Below, in pieces: positions 17,982 to 26,760 of a stretch of 64,000 nt of DNA. Below the pieces are notes generated by a model, which was given only the letters and a program-made list of their open reading frames with translations, was not told the DNA's origin and did not search any database. Each line of letters begins with the position of its first letter. Position 1 is the first letter of the stretch. A program made the position numbers and the translations under genes. Source of the DNA: JAFMKE01 sp037624485 (GTDB lineage Bacteria > Bacteroidota > Bacteroidia > Chitinophagales > UBA8649); assembly GCA_037624485.1 (NCBI GenBank), contig JASJJC010000015.1, positions 1 to 64,000 of the forward strand. The letters run 5' to 3'.

Positions 17982-19601
17982 ATGCTTACAGCAAACAATA
18001 TATCCTTACAGTTTGGTAAAAGAGTTCTATTTGACGAAGTAAACGTGACCTTTGCTTCAGGCAACTGTTATGGCGTTATAGGCGCTAATGGTGCAGGGAA
18101 ATCAACTTTTTTGAAAATACTTGCAGGGGATCAAGATCCAACAAGTGGTACGGTAGATTTGGAGCCTGGAGCTCGGATGTCAGTTTTGCAGCAGGATCAC
18201 TTTAAATTTGATGAGCATACAGCACTTCAAACTGTTATCATGGGGCACACGGTTCTTTTTGGTATCATGCAAGAAAAGGATGCCTTATATGCCAAACCTG
18301 ATTTCTCTGAGGAAGATGGATTGAAAGCCGGTGACTTAGAAGCTGAATTTGCAGATTTAAATGGTTGGAATGCCGAGAGTGATGCTTCAGAAATGTTAAG
18401 CAATCTAGGTATTGATAAAGCGAAGCAAGAGAGGAAAATGGCTGATTTAACATCGAATGAGAAAATTCGTGTTTTGTTAGCTCAAGCTATTTTCGGTGAA
18501 CCAGATGTGTTGGTATTGGATGAGCCTACCAATGATTTGGATGCTGCTACTATTGAATTTTTAGAAAACTTTTTAGCTGATTATCAGAATACAGTAATTG
18601 TAGTATCTCACGATAGACACTTTTTAGATGCAGTATGTACGCATATTGCAGATATTGATTTTTCTAAAATTAATTTGTTCACTGGTAACTACACATTCTG
18701 GTATGAAAGCTCACAGTTGTTGTTATCTCAACGTGCTTCTAAGAACAAAAAGGCTGATGAGAAAATTAAAGAATTGAAAGATTTTATTGCTCGATTTAGC
18801 GCGAATGCAGCGAAAAGTAAGCAAGCAACCTCAAGAAAGAAAGCTTTGGATAAAATCAACGTTGAAGATATGAAACCTTCAAGTAGGAAATATCCTGCTA
18901 TTATATTCATGCAAGAACGTGAAGTAGGCAATCAAATCCTTACTTTAGATAATCTGGGTTATACGAAGGACGGAGAAGTTCTTTTTTCTGGCTTGAATCT
19001 CTCTTTAACTAAGGATGATAAATTAGGGGTGATTTCGAAGGATAGTAGGGCCGTAGATGCCTTCTATCAAATTTTAAGTGGCGAATTGCAGCCAACTTCA
19101 GGCAGTTTCGAATGGGGGGTAACTGTAAAGCATGCCTATCTGCCGAGTAATAATTCAAAGTATTTTAATGATAATAATTTAAACCTGATAGATTGGTTAC
19201 GTCAATACTCTGTAAACAAGGAGGAAGCATTTGTGCGTGGATTTTTGGGTAAAATGTTGTTTTCTGGAGAAGAGAGTTTTAAAAGCGTAAAAGTATTGTC
19301 GGGAGGAGAAAAAGTGCGTTGCATGGTTTCAAGAATCATGTTACAGCAAGCCAATGTCATATTGCTTAACGAGCCAACTTCTCACCTCGATTTAGAATCA
19401 ATTACTGCATTTAACAATAGCGTTAAAGATTTCCCTGGTGTAGCTTTATTGACTACTCAGGATCATTCATTCATGCAAACCTCCGTTAATCGAATTTTTG
19501 AATTCGGTCCAAGTGGTTGCATCGACAAGCAATTTACGACCTATGATGAATATATGAAAGATAAAGGTGTTCTGGAAAGGCGAGGGGCATTGAACGGATA
19601 G
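17982..19601 (+). CDS. ABC-F family ATPase, YbiT-like, with one degenerate ATP site
   Basis: ABC-F proteins have two nucleotide-binding domains (NBDs) and no membrane segment, and act on the ribosome. This 539-residue protein follows YbiT in length, linker and the conserved RFSANAAKSKQATSR linker region. NBD1 has intact Walker A (GANGAGKST, 34-42), Walker B (Asp180-Glu181) and H-loop His210, but its signature reads LTSNEK (156-161). NBD2 has an intact signature LSGGEK (439-444) but no Walker A (GVISKDSRAVD, 349-359), Asn463 in Walker B and Gln493 where the H-loop His should be. The losses all fall in the same composite ATP site, so one site is active and one is not. Confidence 0.88.
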   Translation: MLTANNISLQFGKRVLFDEVNVTFASGNCYGVIGANGAGKSTFLKILAGDQDPTSGTVDLEPGARMSVLQQDHFKFDEHTALQTVIMGHTVLFGIMQEKDALYAKPDFSEEDGLKAGDLEAEFADLNGWNAESDASEMLSNLGIDKAKQERKMADLTSNEKIRVLLAQAIFGEPDVLVLDEPTNDLDAATIEFLENFLADYQNTVIVVSHDRHFLDAVCTHIADIDFSKINLFTGNYTFWYESSQLLLSQRASKNKKADEKIKELKDFIARFSANAAKSKQATSRKKALDKINVEDMKPSSRKYPAIIFMQEREVGNQILTLDNLGYTKDGEVLFSGLNLSLTKDDKLGVISKDSRAVDAFYQILSGELQPTSGSFEWGVTVKHAYLPSNNSKYFNDNNLNLIDWLRQYSVNKEEAFVRGFLGKMLFSGEESFKSVKVLSGGEKVRCMVSRIMLQQANVILLNEPTSHLDLESITAFNNSVKDFPGVALLTTQDHSFMQTSVNRIFEFGPSGCIDKQFTTYDEYMKDKGVLERRGALNG

Positions 19602-19678
19602 GTTCGCGCGCAGTCATAGATATAATGGCAATAATCAGTGTAGTTCTATTCCTAATATTTTTTGCTGGCTTTATGCCT

Positions 19679-20797
19679 TTAGAGTTCAAGCTTATCAGCT
19701 AGTAAATCACCTAACTTGCTTCCTATTGCAACACCCATTCCACCTAGGCGCACGCCAGCTATAATATTGTCGCTGATGTCCTTTATGATTGGTTTCTTTT
19801 GCTTACCGAAAGCCATGATTCCTGTCCAACGCATATCTATTTCAAATGAGTGATTAGGGATAATAATTTCTTTGAGTTTATTCTCAAGATCTGCTTGAAT
19901 CTTTGTATTGAGTTTTTGAATAGTCGTTTGTTCCGTGTCAAAATCAATATTTCTGCCACCACCCAAAAGAACTCTGCCGTTGATTTCTCGGAAATAATAA
20001 TACCCTTGATCGAAATGGAATATTCCACGCAATTGTAAATCTTTAATGGGATGTGTAATAAGTACTTGACCACGACCAGGTTGCAGGTCTAAGTCGGGAA
20101 GTAAGGTTTTTGTAAAGGCGTTAGTGCAAATACAAACCTTACGTGCTTTTAAGTGGATACCTTCATTTTCAATCTTTACTACAACTTGATTAACTTCTTC
20201 GATTACTTGAGAAACCTTGCTATTTGTTTTGTAGGCTACCCCTTGCATCTGCGCTTTAAAAATGAGCTGCTTCATCATCTCTCCAGTATGAATACTTCCT
20301 TCTGCACGATTGTGAATAAGGGTCGAAATGGAGGAACTTAATTGATGTTTTTGGATGCCTTTCGGATTTTCTTTAAATATATTTTCGCCCAAAGCAGGGC
20401 CCAGTATTTGATTGACTTTTGGCAATTCATTAAGCAAGTGTTCTTCGTGGGGGAAAACCAACTCATTGCTTCCAGTAGCTTCATACTGAATGCGATTTTC
20501 ACCCAATCTTTTTCGCAACAATTGCAAGCCTTCATTACGCAAACGCACAATTTGAACGACCTCATCTTCGGTGTGATGTTTGAGGTCTTCAACGATTTCA
20601 CTTAAACTTCCTACACAGGCAAATCCTGCATTTTTGGTACTAGCTCCCGAGGGCAATAGACCTGCTTCCAATACCAATACACTTGCCTTGGGATACTTCT
20701 CTTTGAGGCTTAGTGCAGTTGAGAAACCTACAATACCTCCACCGACTATGATAAAATCATAAGCAATGAAACTTTCTTTTTCCCAATATGACAGCAT
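19679..20797 (-). CDS. FAD-dependent oxidoreductase, DAO/glycine-oxidase family
   Basis: The 372-residue protein has the FAD Rossmann motif GGGIVGFSTALSL near residues 18-30 and the distal FAD-binding segment GGMGVAIG near 352-359, matching the DAO family of amine and amino-acid oxidases. It also has the glycine-rich PGRGQVLIT strand of this family. It is cytoplasmic and has no signal peptide. Substrate may be an amine, a secondary amino acid or a 2-hydroxyacid. It converges with the ABC-F gene and lies 46 bases downstream of ffh, so it could be cotranscribed with it without a functional tie. Confidence 0.82.
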   Translation of the reverse strand: MLSYWEKESFIAYDFIIVGGGIVGFSTALSLKEKYPKASVLVLEAGLLPSGASTKNAGFACVGSLSEIVEDLKHHTEDEVVQIVRLRNEGLQLLRKRLGENRIQYEATGSNELVFPHEEHLLNELPKVNQILGPALGENIFKENPKGIQKHQLSSSISTLIHNRAEGSIHTGEMMKQLIFKAQMQGVAYKTNSKVSQVIEEVNQVVVKIENEGIHLKARKVCICTNAFTKTLLPDLDLQPGRGQVLITHPIKDLQLRGIFHFDQGYYYFREINGRVLLGGGRNIDFDTEQTTIQKLNTKIQADLENKLKEIIIPNHSFEIDMRWTGIMAFGKQKKPIIKDISDNIIAGVRLGGMGVAIGSKLGDLLADKLEL

Positions 20798-20843
20798 TAT
20801 GGCTTATCGATTTGCATGTTGACTGTTACTAGTTTTCCTGAAC

Positions 20844-22175
20844 TTATTTCCCCATTCCGAAGCCTTTCATCATTTTTCCGGCAGCACCAGATTTTTGCAT
20901 CTTCTTCATCATTTTACGCATCTCTTCGAACTGTTTTAGAAATTGATTGACTTCTTGTATCGAATTCCCACTTCCGTCAGCTAATCGTTTTCTTCGGTTG
21001 CCATTCATTAGCTCAGGCTGCGCTCTTTCGGCAGGAGTCATACTATGAATGATAGCCTCTACTTTATTGAAGGCGTCATCGCTAATGTCAATATCCTTCA
21101 TAGCTTTTCCCATTCCAGGAATCATACCTAGGAGGTCTTTGATATTCCCCATTTTTTTGATTTGATTCAGCTGCTGCAGAAAGTCATTAAAATCGAACTC
21201 ATTTTTAGCAATTTTTCTTTCAAGTTCTTTGGATTTCTTTTCATCAAATTGATGTTGCGCTCTTTCTACAAAAGAGATAATATCTCCCATGCCGAGTATA
21301 CGCTGAGCCATTCGGTCTGGGTGGAAAACATCTAGAGTATCAACTTTTTCACCCGTAGATACGAACTTGATAGGCTTATTAACCGTGTATTTAATTGTTA
21401 ATGCAGCTCCACCACGAGTATCTCCATCCAGTTTGGTTAAAACAACACCGTCAAAATCGATTTTTTTATTGAAGGCTTCTGCTGTATTTACTGCATCTTG
21501 TCCAGTCATAGCATCTACAACAAACAAAGTTTCATCTGGATTGACAGCTAATTTAACAGCTGCAATTTCGTCCATCATTTGTTCATCTACAGCTAATCGA
21601 CCAGCCGTATCGACAATAACTACATCGTAATTGTTTGCTTTTGCATATTCTATTGCATTTTTTGCAATTTCGACAGGTTGCTTATTTTCTTCTTCCGCGT
21701 ATACAGGAATGCCAATTGATTCGCCTAGTGTTTTTAACTGATCAATAGCCGCTGGACGATAAACATCCCCTGCTACCATCATAGGCCTCTTCTTTTGTTT
21801 ATCCTTTAGGTAATGAGCTAATTTGTGCGTGAAAGTAGTTTTACCACTTCCTTGAAGACCTGCAATTAAGATTACTGCAGGAGAGGAGTCAAGTGAGAAT
21901 TCTGCTGCTTCACCACCCATAAGTTCCGTTAGCTGATCCTTTACGATTTTGGTCATCAATTGACCAGGAGAAACAGCTGTTAAGACGTTTTGACCTAAGG
22001 CCTCTTCTTTGACTTTGTCCGTAAACTCTTTCGCAATTTTATAATTTACATCTGCATCAACTAAGGCTCTGCGTATTTCTTTAATCGTAGTTGCGACGTT
22101 TAGCTCTGTAATCGCACCTTGACCCTTTAGGCTTTTAAATGCACCTTCTAATTTTTCTTGTAAATTTTGAAACAT
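20844..22175 (-). CDS. ffh: signal recognition particle GTPase Ffh
   Basis: Ffh binds signal sequences of membrane proteins and hands them to FtsY. The 443-residue product has the N domain, GTPase domain with P-loop GLQGSGKTT (about 106-114), DTAGR and TKLDGD, and a C-terminal methionine-rich M domain with GMIPGMGK and a final Met-rich helix. The ATG at 22173-22175 gives the usual MFQNLQEKLE start and is chosen over a TTG three codons upstream. An inverted repeat upstream (22192-22217) could affect expression. Confidence 0.95.
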   Translation of the reverse strand: MFQNLQEKLEGAFKSLKGQGAITELNVATTIKEIRRALVDADVNYKIAKEFTDKVKEEALGQNVLTAVSPGQLMTKIVKDQLTELMGGEAAEFSLDSSPAVILIAGLQGSGKTTFTHKLAHYLKDKQKKRPMMVAGDVYRPAAIDQLKTLGESIGIPVYAEEENKQPVEIAKNAIEYAKANNYDVVIVDTAGRLAVDEQMMDEIAAVKLAVNPDETLFVVDAMTGQDAVNTAEAFNKKIDFDGVVLTKLDGDTRGGAALTIKYTVNKPIKFVSTGEKVDTLDVFHPDRMAQRILGMGDIISFVERAQHQFDEKKSKELERKIAKNEFDFNDFLQQLNQIKKMGNIKDLLGMIPGMGKAMKDIDISDDAFNKVEAIIHSMTPAERAQPELMNGNRRKRLADGSGNSIQEVNQFLKQFEEMRKMMKKMQKSGAAGKMMKGFGMGK

Positions 22176-22191
22176 ATTATTCAAGATTTAG

Positions 22192-22217
22192 GATGATAAA
22201 CAAAATATCTTATCATC
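22192..22217 (-). promoter_or_regulatory. inverted repeat upstream of ffh
   Basis: GATGATAA (22192-22199) and TTATCATC (22210-22217) are perfect inverted arms with a 10-base spacer, 17 bases before the ffh start. On the minus strand the spacer region contains GATATTTTG, one base short of a TAnnTTTG spacing. It could be an operator or a leader hairpin. Confidence 0.4.
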
Positions 22218-22312
22218 TGAATTATTGTTATTTTAATTAGTTCTTCCTTCTCGTATTTTAGTCCATTTGTATATAGTCTTCAAGCTATTTCCTAACGGCC
22301 AATATATTCGTA

Positions 22313-23767
22313 CTAGTAATAGGTTAGTCTCCTCACCTTAGCAATATATTTAGCATATCTGATCACCTGATTGGTATATCCAAATTCATTGTCATACCAC
22401 GCATATAATACAGTTCGCATGCCACTTTCTGCTACAATTGTATTCAAGCTATCTATCTCAGTTGCATTAGTGTTGCCCACCACGTCAGTCGATACATGCT
22501 CTTCAGAGGCTGCGAAACCTATTTGCTCGACCAGATCACCGGTTAAAGCTGCTTGCCTAAATATTTCATTCATTTCATCCACGCCACCAGTAACTTTATT
22601 TTTAAGGTTAAGGCCTAAAATTGCAATGGATGCGTTAGGAGTAGGAACACGAACAGCGCTAGCTGTTAACTTCCCTTTTAAATGAGGGAATATCTTTATG
22701 GCTGCTTTTGCTGCACCAGTCGAGGTTAACACCATATTTAATGCTGCACTTCGACCTCTTCTTGCTTTCTTATGAAAATTGTCGATAAGGTTTTGGTCAT
22801 TGGTGTAAGCATGGATGGTTTCGATATGACCATCAGTAATTCCATAGTTATCCTCTACTAATTTAAGAATTGGAGCGATGCAGTTGGTTGTGCATGAAGC
22901 TGCGGAAAATATAGTTTCATTATCGATGTCCACACCTTTATGATTAATTCCATAAACTACGTTTGCAATATCATCGCCTGCCGGAGCTGTTAGCAGCACT
23001 TGGCTTGCTCCTTTTGCTTCAAAATGCTGTGAGAGCGCTTCTCTATCTTTCCAGATCCCCATGTTATCAATGATAAGGGCATCTTGAATATCATAAGCTG
23101 TATAATCGATTTCACTGGGATGATTTGCATAGATTACTTGAATGGCATTTCCATTCACTAATAATCTGTTGTTTTCATGGTCAACATCTACTGTTCCTGC
23201 GATATTGCCATGCACGGAGTCCTTTCGTAAAAGACTAGCGCGCTTCACAAGGTCATCTTCTCCTTTTTTACGAACTACAATTGCTTTTAATCGCAATTGG
23301 CTGCCGGTTCCTACTTTTTCGCTTAAAATACGCGCTGCCAAACGGCCAATACGACCAAATCCGTATAGAACAACGTCTTTGGCTTTAATCGTGATTTTAT
23401 CTGATCCAATAAAATTAGCAAGTTTCACATGGAGGAAGGATTCAATATTACTATAATCAGTACTTTCTTGTTGCCATTCCTTTTCTAATCTACCCAGATC
23501 GATTTTTGCAGGTGCTAAATCCATCGCACAAAGCGCTTTTGCAAATTGTACAGAATTCTCTAATGAAACCTGTATTTTAGCAAAAGTGACTGCATAAGCA
23601 TGGTCATTAATGACCTCTGTCACACCTTTATCTACAAGCTTTCGTCTAAACAGAACTAACTCGACATTTTTATCAAAGTATAAAGTACTTGCATGGGTTA
23701 TTAGCTCAAGTGCTAATTTTTCCTTGCTTACCCAATTTTTCAACTCCGAACTGAAACTTGTATTCAT
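22313..23767 (-). CDS. glyceraldehyde-3-phosphate dehydrogenase, long form
   Basis: GAPDH oxidises glyceraldehyde 3-phosphate to 1,3-bisphosphoglycerate, or the reverse in gluconeogenesis. This 484-residue protein carries a 130-residue N-terminal extension before the NAD-binding motif GFGRIGR (136-142). The catalytic Cys292 lies in SCTTNC. The usual family length is about 335. The extension reads as helical, contains no recognisable motif and may regulate the enzyme or add a partner-binding surface. Similar long GAPDHs are known in Bacteroidota and some proteobacteria. A -7 box overlaps the end of the upstream sigma gene's trailer. Confidence 0.92.
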   Translation of the reverse strand: MNTSFSSELKNWVSKEKLALELITHASTLYFDKNVELVLFRRKLVDKGVTEVINDHAYAVTFAKIQVSLENSVQFAKALCAMDLAPAKIDLGRLEKEWQQESTDYSNIESFLHVKLANFIGSDKITIKAKDVVLYGFGRIGRLAARILSEKVGTGSQLRLKAIVVRKKGEDDLVKRASLLRKDSVHGNIAGTVDVDHENNRLLVNGNAIQVIYANHPSEIDYTAYDIQDALIIDNMGIWKDREALSQHFEAKGASQVLLTAPAGDDIANVVYGINHKGVDIDNETIFSAASCTTNCIAPILKLVEDNYGITDGHIETIHAYTNDQNLIDNFHKKARRGRSAALNMVLTSTGAAKAAIKIFPHLKGKLTASAVRVPTPNASIAILGLNLKNKVTGGVDEMNEIFRQAALTGDLVEQIGFAASEEHVSTDVVGNTNATEIDSLNTIVAESGMRTVLYAWYDNEFGYTNQVIRYAKYIAKVRRLTYY

Positions 23768-23796
23768 TTTTGTTTTTTACGGTTAATTTTAAAAGA

Positions 23797-23840
23797 AAAG
23801 CCGGAAAATTCATTGAGAATAATCCGACTTTGCAAAAATA
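23797..23840 (-). promoter_or_regulatory. rpoD terminator hairpin overlapping the gap promoter
   Basis: On the minus strand AAAGTCGGA (23831-23823) pairs with TCCGGCTTT (23805-23797) through nine pairs with one G-T, followed by TTTTCTTTT. A perfect TAnnTTTG box (TATTTTTG, 23840-23833) sits directly upstream of, and at one base touches, the hairpin. It may be the terminator of the sigma gene, a leader attenuator for GAPDH, or both. Confidence 0.5.
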
Positions 23841-23864
23841 TACATTGTGACTAGAAAGACATAA

Positions 23865-24734
23865 CTAATTACCTAAATATGCTTTCAATAATTTACTTCT
23901 TGATGTTGTTCTCAGTTTATTTATCGCTTTATCCTTAATTTGACGAACACGTTCTCTGGTAAGGTCAAATTTGATTCCGATATCCTCTAAACTCATTGGA
24001 TGTTCAACACCTATACCAAAGTAAAGCTTTATCACATCCTTTTGACGTTCCGATAGAGTGCTTAAAGAGCGTTCAATTTCGTTTCTAAGTGAATCCTTAT
24101 ATTCAAGGGCTCCATCTGTTTTATCTGTATTATTATTTTCTAATACATCCAGCAACGAGTTGTCTTCTCCATCTACAAATGGGGCGTCCATAGAAACGTG
24201 ACGAGCGGCAACACCCAAGGTAGTCTCTACTTCAGAGGTTTGTAATTCTAAAACTTCTGCTAATTCTTCAGCAGTTGGCTCTCTTTCAAAAGTTTGCTCC
24301 AATTCTGAAAATGCTTTGTTAATTTTATTTAAGGAACCCACTTTATTCAAGGGTAAGCGAACTATTCTACTTTGCTCTGCTAATGCTTGAAGTATGGATT
24401 GGCGAATCCACCAAACAGCGTATGAAATAAATTTAAAGCCTCTCGTTTCATCAAAACGCTGAGCGGCTTTAATCAAACCTAAATTTCCCTCATTGATTAA
24501 ATCACTTAAGGACAGTCCTTGGTTTTGATATTGCTTGGCTACTGAGACTACGAAACGAAGATTTGCTTTAGTAAGTTTCTCTAGAGCGATTTGATCTCCT
24601 TCTCGAATACGTTGAGCTAAGTCCACTTCATCATCAGGAGTAAGTAAATCCACCTTGCCAATTTCTTGAAGATATTTCTCCAGAGATTGCGATTCACGGT
24701 TAGTAATGGATTTAGTAATTTTTAATTGACGCAT
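23865..24734 (-). CDS. rpoD: primary sigma factor (sigma-70 family)
   Basis: The 289-residue protein has regions 1.2 (ESQSLEKYLQEIG), 2 (NLRFVVSVAKQYQNQGLSLSDLINEGNLGLIKAAQRFD, and WWIRQSI), 3 and 4 (VRQIKDKAINKLR). It lacks the long region 1.1 of other phyla, as expected for the short Bacteroidota primary sigma. This form reads TAnnTTTG promoters, which occur all over this window. A good promoter of its own kind lies upstream (24770-24800). It is transcribed alone and probably ends at the hairpin 23797-23831. Confidence 0.95.
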   Translation of the reverse strand: MRQLKITKSITNRESQSLEKYLQEIGKVDLLTPDDEVDLAQRIREGDQIALEKLTKANLRFVVSVAKQYQNQGLSLSDLINEGNLGLIKAAQRFDETRGFKFISYAVWWIRQSILQALAEQSRIVRLPLNKVGSLNKINKAFSELEQTFEREPTAEELAEVLELQTSEVETTLGVAARHVSMDAPFVDGEDNSLLDVLENNNTDKTDGALEYKDSLRNEIERSLSTLSERQKDVIKLYFGIGVEHPMSLEDIGIKFDLTRERVRQIKDKAINKLRTTSRSKLLKAYLGN

Positions 24735-24769
24735 CTACAATTTGATTTTAGTGAATTCTGACTAGTAGG

Positions 24770-24800
24770 CAAAGATAAGTTAAAACCTACTGTATTTCAA
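24770..24800 (-). promoter_or_regulatory. promoter of rpoD
   Basis: On the minus strand TTG (24800-24798) is followed after 20 bases by TATCTTTG (24777-24770), giving a leader of about 30 bases before ATG 24734. Confidence 0.75.
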
Positions 24801-24914
24801 CTTTTAAGTCATCTAAAATATTGTTTAAAACTGTTAAGTTTTGCACATTTCAAAATTTAATTTGCTTTTTACATACAATTTTAGCTATAATTGCAATCTT
24901 AACACAAGCATCGA

Positions 24915-25295
24915 ATGGCGAAAACAAAATACACAAGCGAATTTATGGTGAGGTCTTCACCCGCTATATTATATAATTTTTTAACATCAGCATCGTCTCT
25001 TGCTCAATGGTTTTGCGACACCTGTGATATCAATGGGGATGTTTACACGTTTGGATGGGATGGATATGAGGAAAATGCTGTCCTTGAGGAAACTGAAGAC
25101 GATAAGTATGTTAAATATAGCTGGGAAGATGCAGATGATCCCGATGAGTATTTTGAGTTTAAAATATATAAATCGGAGATTAGCAATGATACGGTTTTAA
25201 CTATCACTGATTTTGCAGATAAAGAAGATGTTGACGATCAGAAATTACTCTGGGAGAGTCAGATAGATACCCTAAGCAAGCGAATCGGCGCTTAA
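24915..25295 (+). CDS. START-like (AHSA1-type) protein
   Basis: The 126-residue protein starts with KYTSEFMVRSSPAILYNFLTSASSLAQWF, the classic helix-grip opening of the SRPBCC/AHSA1 superfamily, and ends with an amphipathic helix. This family binds lipids or hydrophobic ligands, or acts as co-chaperone. Related Bacteroidota proteins are annotated only as START-like. It is acidic in the middle. It precedes the LptF/G-like gene by 34 bases. Its own weak promoter box TATAATTG is at 24896-24903. Confidence 0.75.
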   Translation: MAKTKYTSEFMVRSSPAILYNFLTSASSLAQWFCDTCDINGDVYTFGWDGYEENAVLEETEDDKYVKYSWEDADDPDEYFEFKIYKSEISNDTVLTITDFADKEDVDDQKLLWESQIDTLSKRIGA

Positions 25296-25329
25296 GCAAA
25301 CACGAATTATAAAATCGTACCTTCATTTA

Positions 25330-26760
25330 GTGAAAAAGCTAGATAAACTTCTTGTATTAAGTTATTTAGGACCCTTACTCCTTACTTTCTGTATAGCGCT
25401 TTTTGTGTTAGATATGATGTTCTTGTGGAAGTATGTCGACGATTTAATTGGTAAGGGAATTAGCGGAGGGGTATTAGCTGAACTTATGTTTTTTGCCTCA
25501 GCAGTTCAAGTTCCTATGGCTTTTCCTTTAGCAGTTTTGGTCGCATCGATTATGACTTTTGGAAGTTTCGGAGAGCAATTTGAATTAACGGCTGTCAAAG
25601 CTTCCGGCATATCACTTTTCCGTTTCATGCGTCCGCTAATTATTTTCACCATTTTTATGAGTCTTGGGGCATTTTATTTTTCTAATAATGTGCTTCCAGT
25701 TGCTAATTTGGAGTTTTCTACTCTGCTTAGTGATATTCGTAAGCAGAAACCAGCACTGGCTTTTCAAGAGAAGATATTTAATAATGATATTAAGGATTAC
25801 AGTATTCGCGTCAATGGGAAGAGCGCGGATGATAAAACAGTTTATGACATCATGATTTATGACCACACTGAAAATCGAGGAAATAATCATGTGATACTTG
25901 CCGATAGTGCAGAATTTGGGTATCTAAATGATGGTGCGGTGATGTCTATTTCTTTGTATAACGGCAGCCAGTACAAAGAAGAGACTATGCCAATCGAACT
26001 AAATGTCCCTGCCAAATTGATGACGACCAAATACAAATCTTGGGAAAAGCATTTTGATTTATCAGAGTTTAAATTGGAACGTCAAGACCAGACATCTTTC
26101 ACTAAATTACATCGTATGTTGAATCTGCGGCAATTGAAGAATGGAGCGGATTCAGTGCTTTCTGCAATGGAAGATGAACGCAAATTGATGATGACTAATA
26201 TTGGTAGATATTATCTTTTTCTGAAAGAAAAAGAAGATACTAGTGACTTGTACAAGCAAGAATTATTGTCTTTAGATTTTTACAGTGAGTACGATAGTTT
26301 GCCCTACACGCAGAAACTGAACGTGATCAATTCTTCCTTGATAAAAGCGCGAAACATGAAGAATATTTTGGTAAGCAAGGAAGAAATGTTGCGTTTTAAA
26401 TTTAAGGATCTGATTCAATATCGTTTGTACATGCATCAAAAATTCACCTTGTCCGTGGCATGCCTAGTTTTATTTTTTATTGGAGCACCGCTGGGTGCAA
26501 TAATTAAAAAAGGTGGGTTTGGATGGCCGATGTTGCTCGCCGTTATTTTCTTTGTAGTTTATATCGTAACATCCATTATGGGTGAGAAGACTGCAGAACA
26601 GATGGTTCTAACTCCTTGGCAAGGAATGTGGCTGTCTACATTTTTGTTATCACCAATAGGGATATTTTTAACTTGGAAAGCTAAGAATGATTCGCCTATA
26701 TTTACGGGGAGATTTTACAAGAATTTATTCTTGCTTAAAAAGAAAGTGTCACGTGATTAG
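25330..26760 (+). CDS. LptF/LptG family permease
   Basis: LptF and LptG form the inner-membrane part of the lipopolysaccharide ABC exporter LptB2FG. This 476-residue protein has the typical order: three N-terminal transmembrane helices (about 10-125), a periplasmic beta-jellyroll domain (about 126-240), an additional helical stretch unusual in length (about 250-345) and three C-terminal helices. The start is GTG at 25330, since the conserved KKLDKLLVLSYLGP helix begins directly. A second family member is at 49027-50103; which is F and which G is not clear. It heads an envelope operon with PAP2 and GT39 genes. Confidence 0.85.
   Translation: MKKLDKLLVLSYLGPLLLTFCIALFVLDMMFLWKYVDDLIGKGISGGVLAELMFFASAVQVPMAFPLAVLVASIMTFGSFGEQFELTAVKASGISLFRFMRPLIIFTIFMSLGAFYFSNNVLPVANLEFSTLLSDIRKQKPALAFQEKIFNNDIKDYSIRVNGKSADDKTVYDIMIYDHTENRGNNHVILADSAEFGYLNDGAVMSISLYNGSQYKEETMPIELNVPAKLMTTKYKSWEKHFDLSEFKLERQDQTSFTKLHRMLNLRQLKNGADSVLSAMEDERKLMMTNIGRYYLFLKEKEDTSDLYKQELLSLDFYSEYDSLPYTQKLNVINSSLIKARNMKNILVSKEEMLRFKFKDLIQYRLYMHQKFTLSVACLVLFFIGAPLGAIIKKGGFGWPMLLAVIFFVVYIVTSIMGEKTAEQMVLTPWQGMWLSTFLLSPIGIFLTWKAKNDSPIFTGRFYKNLFLLKKKVSRD

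Noticed and set aside
19625..19702. 25-codon hydrophobic ORF between the ABC-F and FAD oxidoreductase genes
   Set aside because: No promoter or ribosome site, overlaps the end of the oxidoreductase gene, and reads like chance coding in AT-rich DNA.
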